Source: an uncultured SAR116 cluster alpha proteobacterium (lineage in GTDB: Bacteria; Pseudomonadota; Alphaproteobacteria; Puniceispirillales; Marisalimonadaceae). From it: DNA of 64,000 bases. Numbering within the stretch: position 1 is the first letter of the stretch; the number at the start of each line of letters is the position of its first letter. Of the stretch, positions 35,917 to 43,150 are shown piece by piece. The translations under genes and the position numbers were made by a program. The stretch lies in the NCBI GenBank assembly GCA_902543145.1, contig CACBXG010000006.1, positions 38,531 through 102,530 on the forward strand, in the 5' to 3' direction. Below the pieces are notes generated by a model. The model was given only the letters and a program-made list of their open reading frames with translations, ran no database searches and was not told where the DNA came from.

Positions 35917-36339
35917 TTGTCCGTTGAAAAAACATTATCGATAATTAAACCTGACGCTACAAAAAGAAATTTAACAGGTTTAATTAATGCAAAATTTGAA
36001 AAAGCTGGCCTAAGAATCATTGCGCAAAAAAGACTACAATTAACTAAATCCATGGCAGAAAAATTTTATGAAATACATAAAGACCGTCCTTTTTATAATG
36101 ACTTAGTAGATTTTATGATTTCAGGTCCCGTTATTGTTCAAGTTTTGGAAGGCGATAACGCTGTTAAATTAAATAGAGATGTTATGGGCGCAACTAATCC
36201 AGACGATGCTGAGGAAGGTACCATAAGAAAAGAGTTTGCTGAAAGCATTGAAGCAAACTCAGTTCATGGATCTGATAGTCTTGAAAATGCTCAAAAAGAG
36301 ATATCTTTCTTTTTTGCAAATATAGAATTAGCTATTTAA
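35917..36339 (+). CDS. ndk: Nucleoside diphosphate kinase, TTG start
   Basis: Ndk transfers phosphate between nucleoside tri- and diphosphates. The 140 residues contain [14 protein letters not shown], the active-site loop [12 protein letters not shown] with the phosphorylated His, and [19 protein letters not shown]. The start TTG at 35917 is supported by a GGAG ribosome site eight bases upstream. The usual holC gene between pepA and ndk is absent; only 81 bp separate them. Confidence 0.97.
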   Translation: MSVEKTLSIIKPDATKRNLTGLINAKFEKAGLRIIAQKRLQLTKSMAEKFYEIHKDRPFYNDLVDFMISGPVIVQVLEGDNAVKLNRDVMGATNPDDAEEGTIRKEFAESIEANSVHGSDSLENAQKEISFFFANIELAI

Positions 36340-36346
36340 ATCTATT

Positions 36347-36475
36347 TTAAACCAGAAAAATTGCCATTAAGGCAACAATAGCAAGAACTATGATTGTGCT
36401 ATAAGTTGTGAATTTTAAGAAATTTTCATAAAATTGCTTATGTTCTTGAGTTTCTTTATCAATTTTGTTTGCCAT
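36347..36475 (-). CDS. aa3-type cytochrome c oxidase subunit IV, 42 aa (not in ORF track)
   Basis: Read from the minus strand: MANKIDKETQEHKQFYENFL, then KFTTYSTIIVLAIVALMAIFLV and stop. This is a single-helix peptide with an acidic, polar N-terminus and the EH-x-x-F/Y-x-x-F-L pattern of the bacterial aa3 oxidase subunit IV family (COX4_pro_2), known from alphaproteobacteria. It would sit beside the terminal oxidase in the inner membrane. An AGGAT ribosome site precedes the ATG. It is convergent with ndk, with 7 bp between stops. Confidence 0.8.
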   Translation of the reverse strand: MANKIDKETQEHKQFYENFLKFTTYSTIIVLAIVALMAIFLV

Positions 36476-36504
36476 TTTTTATCCTATTAATTTTATTGCA
36501 ACAA

Positions 36505-36534
36505 ATAATTATAATTATAATTATAATTATAATT
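36505..36534. repeat. Hexanucleotide tandem repeat (ATAATT)x5
   Basis: Five exact copies of ATAATT lie in the 99-bp gap between the purM stop and the start of the small oxidase-subunit gene, both on the minus strand, about 30 bp upstream of that start. The unit can also self-pair. Copy number could vary by slippage. Confidence 0.85.
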
Positions 36535-36574
36535 TTAAGTAATATATCCATATATAACCTAAAAAGCTAAGTTT

Positions 36575-37651
36575 TCAAAAATTCCAACCTTCAAAAATAA
36601 CATTTTTTTCATAATTGTTTTCAATCATAGATCCAATAAGAAAAGCATTATAACCAATTTTATTAATATCATTAATTATTAATTGAGCATCGTTTTTATC
36701 TACAAAGATTAAAAACCCAATACCACAATTAAAAGTTTTAGCTAGCTCAAATAGAGATAAATTTGCTTTGTCCTTTAACCATTTAAAAAGAGGCGGGAGT
36801 TTGAAGTTTTTCATGTCGAACTTAAGAGTTAAGTTTTTATTGAAGGCTCTTGGAGGATTGTCAATCAAACCACCTCCAGTTATGTGACTTATAGATTTAA
36901 TTTTATAGTTCTTATTTGCTGTAAGAAATGCCTTTGTATATATAAGTGTTGGTTTCATTAAAATTTCAGCAAGAGTTTTGTTTTTGTCGAATTTAGGATT
37001 TTCATAAATATCTATAGAGTTGATCTCTATTATTTTTCTTATAAGAGAAAAACCATTAGAATGAATTCCACTACTTGATACTCCTATTACACAATCTCCC
37101 TTTTTTACTGAATTTGTTTTTAATAACTTATCTCTCTCTACGGCCCCTACACAAAACCCAGCAACATCAAAATCATTTTTTTTATAATGTCCAGGCATCT
37201 CTGCAGTTTCTCCTCCTATAAGTGCACATCCTGATTGTTTGCAACCTTCTGCAATTCCTTCTATTACTCTAAGAGCCACAGATTTGTTTAGTTTACCGGT
37301 AGCGTAATAATCCATAAAAAATAAGGGTTGTGCTCCTTGTGCCAAAACATCATTGGCACACATAGCAACTAAATCTATACCTACATTAAAATATGATTTT
37401 GTTCTAATTGCTAATTGTAATTTAGTACCAACACCATCAGTACTTGAAACAAGTATAGGATCCTTAAAATTATGTTTTTTTAGATCAAACAGTCCTCCAA
37501 ATCCACCTAACTCACCAATTGAACCTTTATTTGAGGTTGTCTCTGTTATTTGAGCAATATCTGTTACAAGCTTGTTACCTTCATCAATATCAACACCAGA
37601 ATCTTTATAAGTAAGTTCTAATTTATTTGAATTTTTTGTATTTTTTAACAT
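36575..37651 (-). CDS. purM: Phosphoribosylformylglycinamidine cyclo-ligase PurM
   Basis: PurM closes the imidazole ring to form AIR in purine synthesis. It carries DSGVDIDEGNKLV at the N-terminus, STDGVGTKLQLA, DLVAMCANDVLAQGAQPLFFMDYYATGKL, GGETAEMPG and GVSSSGIHSNGFSLIRKI; the C-terminal domain has ITGGGLIDNPPRAF. Length 358 aa is normal. The expected purN partner is not adjacent. The gene diverges from the DUF2066 gene. Confidence 0.97.
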   Translation of the reverse strand: MLKNTKNSNKLELTYKDSGVDIDEGNKLVTDIAQITETTSNKGSIGELGGFGGLFDLKKHNFKDPILVSSTDGVGTKLQLAIRTKSYFNVGIDLVAMCANDVLAQGAQPLFFMDYYATGKLNKSVALRVIEGIAEGCKQSGCALIGGETAEMPGHYKKNDFDVAGFCVGAVERDKLLKTNSVKKGDCVIGVSSSGIHSNGFSLIRKIIEINSIDIYENPKFDKNKTLAEILMKPTLIYTKAFLTANKNYKIKSISHITGGGLIDNPPRAFNKNLTLKFDMKNFKLPPLFKWLKDKANLSLFELAKTFNCGIGFLIFVDKNDAQLIINDINKIGYNAFLIGSMIENNYEKNVIFEGWNF

Positions 37652-37706
37652 ATTTTTTGATTTCTGATTTTGAAGTATTCATGTGTTAGATTTATGTATA
37701 ATATTT

Positions 37707-37743
37707 ACAACAATCGATATATATATTGATATATCGATGTTGT
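37707..37743. promoter_or_regulatory. Long inverted repeat between purM and the DUF2066 gene
   Basis: ACAAC-a-ATCGATATAT and ATATATCGAT-GTTGT form 15-bp arms with one bulged A and a 6-base loop. There is no T-run, so it is not an intrinsic terminator. It lies between divergent genes and 37-73 bp upstream of the better DUF2066 start (TTG 37780), which fits an operator or a leader hairpin. Confidence 0.5.
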
Positions 37744-37779
37744 AAGCACATATCAAATAAAAAAAGTAAGGAAAATTTT

Positions 37780-39120
37780 TTGTCTGTAGATCTTGCTAAA
37801 TTAACTCTTATAATAATTATTAAAATCTGTTTAATATCTTCAACACTATTGGCATCAGTATATCAAGATTGTTTAAATTCTTCCTTTTACATCAAAAATA
37901 TAAGCGTTGACATAACAAAAGAATCAATCAATGAAGCAAGATCTCAGGCAGAACAAAAAGCTAAATTAATTGGCTTTAAAAGACTTGCAAATAGGTTAAT
38001 CATAAAAAATCGAGATTTTAATTTTAATACAATTGATATTTTTTCACTAGTTGATTATTTAAAAATTAATAAAGAAGCTAACAGTGACAAGAGATATTTA
38101 GCGAATTTTGATATTTGTTTTAATAGAAATTTAGTTATTAAATTTTTTAGAAAAAATAAATTTCAATATGCAGAAACATACAGGGAACCAATAGCAGTTT
38201 TACCTATTTTTAAAGGTCCTAGAGGGTATGTTCTATGGGACGAAAAAGATGATTGGTATTTAAATTGGCAAAATAAACTTAAAATTATCGATGGGCTAGT
38301 TAAATTAAAACTAGCTAAAGGTAACTTTAGTTTAAATAGAAACTTGAAAGCGAACCTTCTTTTAAAATCAAATGAAGATCAAATTAATAAATTAATAAAT
38401 AATGAAAATACTAATGCACTTATATTAGTTGTTGCTGAGCCAATTTTAATGAGAGATGGAAAAACTTACTTATCCACCTATGGAAAATTTTATAACAAAA
38501 GTGGAAAAATACAATCAACTATATATAGAAATTCAATCCCTCTAAAGAGAACGTCGTCGTTTTACAATGTTGACAAAGCCCTATTGGAAAAAGAAGTTTC
38601 AAATATGATAAAATCGATTGAAACTAATTGGAAAAAAAATAATTTAATTGATACCAGAATTCATAATGAAGTTGATCTCATAATTCCAATAACTCAAATT
38701 AAATCTACTTTATTATCAAAAAATTTATTGTTTAATGATAAATCAATTATCGTAAAATCAACCTCTGATTTTAAAGATCAAGGTTTTTTAAAAATAAAAA
38801 ATGAAATAATTTTCTATAATACAAAGACAGAAAATACTTTTGAGAATATTAAAAGGAATGTATTTAATTCTTCAAACGAATTGAAATACGAAAAAAATAT
38901 TAATGTAATTCAAAAGGTTACTGACGTTTGGCCTGATGTCTTAAATATTTTAGAAAAATTACCTTTTGTAATTGAAGTGAAGATTATTTCTATTACAAGC
39001 ACACAAGGTAGAATAATTGCTAAATTCATGGGAAATAAAAAAACATTTTTTCAAGCTATCTTTGAAAAAAAACTTAAATTTAAGGATTTTAACTCTCAGC
39101 AATACATACTTATCAACTAA
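37780..39120 (+). CDS. DUF2066 family exported protein, TTG start
   Basis: This is an alphaproteobacterial/gammaproteobacterial DUF2066 protein of unknown function. A signal peptide (LTLIIIIKICLISSTLLASVYQ) is followed by the family core: SINEARSQAEQKAKLIGFKRLANRLI, KRYLANFDICFNRNLVIKFFRKNKFQYAETYREPIAVLPIFKGPRGYVLWDEKDDWYLNWQN. I prefer the TTG at 37780, preceded by AAGGA, over the track start at 37726, which falls inside the inverted repeat and gives a signal-free extension. It is followed by perM-like and hdaA genes. Confidence 0.8.
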   Translation: MSVDLAKLTLIIIIKICLISSTLLASVYQDCLNSSFYIKNISVDITKESINEARSQAEQKAKLIGFKRLANRLIIKNRDFNFNTIDIFSLVDYLKINKEANSDKRYLANFDICFNRNLVIKFFRKNKFQYAETYREPIAVLPIFKGPRGYVLWDEKDDWYLNWQNKLKIIDGLVKLKLAKGNFSLNRNLKANLLLKSNEDQINKLINNENTNALILVVAEPILMRDGKTYLSTYGKFYNKSGKIQSTIYRNSIPLKRTSSFYNVDKALLEKEVSNMIKSIETNWKKNNLIDTRIHNEVDLIIPITQIKSTLLSKNLLFNDKSIIVKSTSDFKDQGFLKIKNEIIFYNTKTENTFENIKRNVFNSSNELKYEKNINVIQKVTDVWPDVLNILEKLPFVIEVKIISITSTQGRIIAKFMGNKKTFFQAIFEKKLKFKDFNSQQYILIN

Positions 39121-39141
39121 GTTCGGATTGAGGTTTAATAA

Positions 39142-40176
39142 ATGTCAACCAAAACAAAAAATTTTTTTGAAAGAAATTTAAATATTGTTCTTTTTTCTTT
39201 GATCATCTTTTTTATTACTTTGTATCTATTTGAAGTTATAATTCCTTTTTTGATTGCATTTATTGTAGCTTATTTAACTAACCCTCTAAAAATCTATCTT
39301 GATAAATATGTAAATGAAACCTTTGCAAGCTTCATATCAATAATTACATTCATTTTATGTTTTTTATCAATTTTAGTATTAATTTTACCAATCCTTATTT
39401 ATCAAATACAAAATTTGGTTCTGTTGTTACCAGGGTATTTAGAGGAAATTGAAATATTTTTGAGAGAAATTAATTCTAAGTATTTATTTACCGAAAAAAT
39501 TAAAAAAGTTGATTACACAACTTTAATAAAACCTGTAACTGATGGTTTAATTAATTCAAGCAACAATATTATAAACAATAGTATACAATTTATTAATAGC
39601 TTTTTTAATATGATCTTAATTTTTGTTATTAGTTTTTATCTCAGTATAGAATTTAATAAAATCAAAAGGTTTGTTTATAATATAGCGGATAAATCCCATT
39701 TTACTGACTTCCATTTCTTAGTAAGAGAAATAGATGTTGTTTTATCTAAATTTATCCGAGGTCAAAGTCTTGTTTGCCTAGTCTTGTCTGTCATTTATAG
39801 TTCAGGGCTTTTTTTAGTTGGTTTAAAATTTGGAATATTATTAGGTATTTTTGCAGGTATAATTTCATTTGTACCTTATTTAGGTTCTTTTATAGGAGGT
39901 GGATTAACCTTAATTCTCAGCTTTTCTCAATTTGGTATTTCACCTCAATTAATTTTTGTGTTCATTATATTCATTTTTGGCCAATTATTTGAGAGTTATT
40001 TTTTAACCCCAAAATTAGTTGGGGAAGCAATAAAATTAAATCCTATATGGATAATTTTTGCTTTAATGACGGGTGCTTATTTATCTGGATTTGTTGGTGT
40101 TCTAATTTCTTTACCTATTGCAGCTATTATAGGAGTAGTGGTTAGGCATTATTTTACAAAACTTTTTAGTGATTAG
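39142..40176 (+). CDS. AI-2E/PerM family membrane transporter
   Basis: This is a 344-residue polytopic membrane protein of the AI-2E transporter (PerM/YdiK) family, whose substrates are mostly unknown. Helices at the N-terminus (FLIAFIVAYLTNPLKIYLDKYV) and the C-terminal half (FGILLGIFAGIISFVPYLGSFIGGGLTLILSFSQFG, FGQLFESYFLTPKLVGEAIKLNPIWIIFALMTGAYLSGFVGVLISLPIAAIIGVV) match closely; the PYLGSF and LTPKLVG motifs are diagnostic. It precedes hdaA by 3 bp, the usual alphaproteobacterial pairing. Confidence 0.92.
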   Translation: MSTKTKNFFERNLNIVLFSLIIFFITLYLFEVIIPFLIAFIVAYLTNPLKIYLDKYVNETFASFISIITFILCFLSILVLILPILIYQIQNLVLLLPGYLEEIEIFLREINSKYLFTEKIKKVDYTTLIKPVTDGLINSSNNIINNSIQFINSFFNMILIFVISFYLSIEFNKIKRFVYNIADKSHFTDFHFLVREIDVVLSKFIRGQSLVCLVLSVIYSSGLFLVGLKFGILLGIFAGIISFVPYLGSFIGGGLTLILSFSQFGISPQLIFVFIIFIFGQLFESYFLTPKLVGEAIKLNPIWIIFALMTGAYLSGFVGVLISLPIAAIIGVVVRHYFTKLFSD

Positions 40177-40179
40177 TTA

Positions 40180-40905
40180 ATGTCCTACAAATTAAGAAAC
40201 ATTAATAAGTTAACTATTAATAAACAAATGGCTTTACCATTAAAATTTAAATCTATAAAAAATAGGGAAAATTACCTTATTTCTAAATGTAATATAGAAG
40301 CAGTTAAATTAATTGAAAATTTTGAGTTTTGGCAAAATAAAAGAAAAATCAACTCTATTCCAGGAGCAATCATTTATGGTCCTAAAGGTTCAGGAAAAAC
40401 TCACTTAAGTTCAATTCTAAAACAAAAAATTGACTGTGTTTATTTAACTTCTTTATCTAATAATTGCCTCGAACAAGTGACTGAAAGAAAAAATTTTATA
40501 CTTGATAATTTCATTCCTGGAGAGTGTTTTCCCTCAGAATTAGTAATGCATTTCATCAACCAGGTTACTGATAAAAATGGTTCAATATTGCTTTTATCAA
40601 GGATGTCACCTTTTGAAATGAATTGGGATCTTGATGATTTGAATTCAAGAATAAGAAGTCTAATATCAAGTGAAATAAAGTTACCAGATGATGTGCTTCT
40701 TTATTCCTTTATTGTAAAATATTCCAATGATAAAAAATTATTAATTAGTGATAAAAAACTTGTATACATTTTAGAGAGACTAGATAGAAATTTCGAGAGT
40801 GTTATAAAAGTAATTGATAGATTAGATACTTTTTCTTTTGAAATTAATGAAAAAGTGACTTACAAAAGTATTAAAATAATATTAGATAATTTAAATGAAG
40901 ATTAA
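40180..40905 (+). CDS. hdaA: DnaA-related regulatory protein HdaA
   Basis: HdaA/Hda is a DnaA-like AAA+ protein that, with the sliding clamp, promotes hydrolysis of DnaA-ATP and prevents over-initiation. The N-terminal QMALPLKF is a plausible clamp-binding motif. Walker A is YGPKGSGKTHLSS, and the DnaA-like sensor region is SRMSPFEMNWDLDDLNSRIRS. The helix-turn-helix of DnaA is absent, as expected. Length 241 aa. The 3' end overlaps the convergent rnd gene by 4 bp. Confidence 0.85.
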   Translation: MSYKLRNINKLTINKQMALPLKFKSIKNRENYLISKCNIEAVKLIENFEFWQNKRKINSIPGAIIYGPKGSGKTHLSSILKQKIDCVYLTSLSNNCLEQVTERKNFILDNFIPGECFPSELVMHFINQVTDKNGSILLLSRMSPFEMNWDLDDLNSRIRSLISSEIKLPDDVLLYSFIVKYSNDKKLLISDKKLVYILERLDRNFESVIKVIDRLDTFSFEINEKVTYKSIKIILDNLNED

Positions 40906-42053
40906 AATTCTATTTTTTTTATTTTATTATCTTTAATTGTAAATGCAATTTTCCCTTCTAACAATAGATTTACAAATTTACCAAATATTTCGTGTCGCCA
41001 TCCTCTAAATACTGCTAAATCATCTTTTTGCCCATCAAGTATTAATCTTAGCTCGTCCGCGTCTGCAATTAACTTTTCTGCTAGACCACTCTTTTGTGAA
41101 CAATATGACAATAAAAGTTTTAATAAATCTAGGTTTGCCTTATTTACATTTATTTTTTTTGAGTGTCTAGGAATTTTGGGCCATTTTACTGGTTCAATTT
41201 TACGAGAAATTTCAATTATTTTTAAAATTTCATTTAAATCTTTATCGCAAAGAATTTTTGGTATACCTCTTATTTTTTTTATTGAAAAAATATCACTTGG
41301 TTTTAGCTGAGATATATTTACTAAAATCTCATCTCTAATAAGTCTATTTCTTGGCAAGTTTCTTTTTTTACACTCAATTTCTCTCCATTCGGCAAGATAT
41401 TTTAATATATTTAAAACTTCTCTTTTAGCATTTTTTATCTTAATTTTTTGCCAAACTTCTTTTGGATTTATGTTATAGATTTTTTCATTCGTAATATATT
41501 GAAGTTCTTTTTCAACCCACTCTTCTCTGTTGGTCTCTTTAATCAATTTTGTTATTAATGGGAAAATTTTAATTAAATAATTTACATCTGAAAGAGCATA
41601 TTGTAATTGCTTATTTGTAAGTGGTCTCTGTGACCAATTAGAAAATTGACTTTCTTTACTTATTGTCAACCCTAGAAATTTATTAACTAGCCCATCGTAA
41701 CTTACTTGATCTCCTAAACCACAAAACATTGCGGCTATTTGAGTGTCATAAATTGGTGTAGGAATTTTGCCAGTCATATTAAAGAAAATTTCTAAGTCTT
41801 GTCTTCCAGCATGAAAAACTTTCAATATTCTTTCATCAGAAAGTATTTCCCATACTGGTTCCATTTCAATTTCTGACAGTGGATCAATAATTGCGGAAAA
41901 AGAATCGCTTGCAATTTGGACTAGACATAAAACTGGATAATAAGTATTTTCTCTTATAAATTCAGTATCAATGGCTAAAACTTTTTCTTTAATACATTTG
42001 TTACAAAATTTTTTTAATGTACTATTATCTCTAATAATATTTACTTTATCCAT
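40902..42053 (-). CDS. rnd: Ribonuclease D
   Basis: RNase D is a 3'-5' exoribonuclease that trims tRNA precursors. DEDD exonuclease motifs are VLAIDTEFIRE (Exo I), FHAGRQDLEIF (Exo II) and LQYALSDVNYL (Exo III), followed by an HRDC domain (LAEWREIECKKRNLPRNRLIRDEILVNI). The C-terminus (FRGWRHEIFGKFVNLLLEGKIAF) is typical of alphaproteobacterial Rnd. Length 383 aa. Confidence 0.95.
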   Translation of the reverse strand: MDKVNIIRDNSTLKKFCNKCIKEKVLAIDTEFIRENTYYPVLCLVQIASDSFSAIIDPLSEIEMEPVWEILSDERILKVFHAGRQDLEIFFNMTGKIPTPIYDTQIAAMFCGLGDQVSYDGLVNKFLGLTISKESQFSNWSQRPLTNKQLQYALSDVNYLIKIFPLITKLIKETNREEWVEKELQYITNEKIYNINPKEVWQKIKIKNAKREVLNILKYLAEWREIECKKRNLPRNRLIRDEILVNISQLKPSDIFSIKKIRGIPKILCDKDLNEILKIIEISRKIEPVKWPKIPRHSKKINVNKANLDLLKLLLSYCSQKSGLAEKLIADADELRLILDGQKDDLAVFRGWRHEIFGKFVNLLLEGKIAFTIKDNKIKKIEF

Positions 42054-42123
42054 TTTGCTATCATATTTTAAATTTTCAGAGGATGTTTTCTTAAATATTA
42101 AGTTTTAATTTAGAGGTTCAATT

Positions 42124-42921
42124 ATGTCGATTATTAAGTATATCTATTTTATAATTATTTTTTCTATTTGTAACGCTTATCCTACTTTAAGTGCACAACT
42201 TTTATCACATAAAGCTACTTATACTCTCAACATTCAAAATATTAAAGATAATAGTTTTTTAGAAGGAGGGCAGGGACAAACATTTTTTGAAATTATAGAA
42301 AATTGTAATGGATGGAATATTAAAGAAGATTATGTTCTTATTTATGAATTACCTAATAACAAGACATCAAATAGTTTTTCAAGTTATTCTACCTTTGAAA
42401 ATTTTTTAGGGACAAAGCATAGCTTTGAATTAAATGAAGAAAGTCAATTTAGTGGGAAGAAATCATATCAAGGTTTTATTGAAAAAAATAAAAGAGAAAT
42501 TACTGGGTCTATAATTAATAGTTCCATTCAAAAATTAACTTTTAATAAAGATATTTTGTTTCCAATTGAACATTTATTAGAATTAATTAAAACAGCAAAG
42601 ATTGGAAATAAAATATTAACTAAAAAGGTGTTTTTTGGAAATGAAGATAAAGAGTTTATTAAAATTGTATCGGCATTTATAGGTCAAATTAGAGACTCTA
42701 CATCAGAAGATATTGAATATTTAAAGGGTAAGAAGATTTGGCCAATAAAAGTAGCTTTTTACAAAGAAAAATCCAAAGAAGAAAATCCAGAATACGAAAT
42801 CTATTTAGATATTGATGATTTAGGTGTTGTACACTCATATAAAGTTGATTATGGAAACTTTGAGATAAAGGCCTTGTTAAAAAAATTTGAAGTGTTACCT
42901 AAAAAAGTATGTAAAAAGTAA
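42124..42921 (+). CDS. eipB: EipB/DUF1849 periplasmic envelope-integrity protein
   Basis: EipB is a periplasmic beta-spiral protein needed for cell-envelope integrity in Brucella and conserved in alphaproteobacteria. This 265-residue protein has a signal peptide (YIYFIIIFSICNAYPTLSAQ) then the family start LLSHKATYTLNIQNI, GGQGQTFFEIIENCNGW, and later LGVVHSYKVDYGNFEIKALLKKFE. Cys61 (ENCNGW) and Cys263 near the C-terminus match the positions of the known EipB disulfide. It is convergent with rpmG. Confidence 0.85.
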   Translation: MSIIKYIYFIIIFSICNAYPTLSAQLLSHKATYTLNIQNIKDNSFLEGGQGQTFFEIIENCNGWNIKEDYVLIYELPNNKTSNSFSSYSTFENFLGTKHSFELNEESQFSGKKSYQGFIEKNKREITGSIINSSIQKLTFNKDILFPIEHLLELIKTAKIGNKILTKKVFFGNEDKEFIKIVSAFIGQIRDSTSEDIEYLKGKKIWPIKVAFYKEKSKEENPEYEIYLDIDDLGVVHSYKVDYGNFEIKALLKKFEVLPKKVCKK

Positions 42922-42924
42922 AAA

Positions 42925-43092
42925 TTACTTAATCTTAGATTCTTTAAACAATACGTGCTTTCGAACTTTAGGGTCGTATTTTTTTAGTTCTAATTTTTCT
43001 GGTTTAGTCCTAGGATTCTTTTTAGTAACATAAAAAAAACCTGTATCAGCAGTACTTAATAATTTGATTTGCAATGTAGCTGGTTTTGCCAT
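42925..43092 (-). CDS. rpmG: 50S ribosomal protein L33 (not in ORF track)
   Basis: Reading the minus strand gives 55 residues starting [20 protein letters not shown], continuing [20 protein letters not shown] and ending [15 protein letters not shown]. This is a clear L33 of the zinc-free type, with the family segment [30 protein letters not shown] ribosome site lies just upstream. The ORF track misses it because of its size. It belongs to the rnr-rpmG end of the minus-strand block, and its stop is 3 bp from the eipB stop. Confidence 0.95.
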   Translation of the reverse strand: MAKPATLQIKLLSTADTGFFYVTKKNPRTKPEKLELKKYDPKVRKHVLFKESKIK

Positions 43093-43150
43093 TATCTACT
43101 CCAAAAAATATTTTTTTCTTAAATTATTCTTTTTTTTTGTAAAGTCAAGT

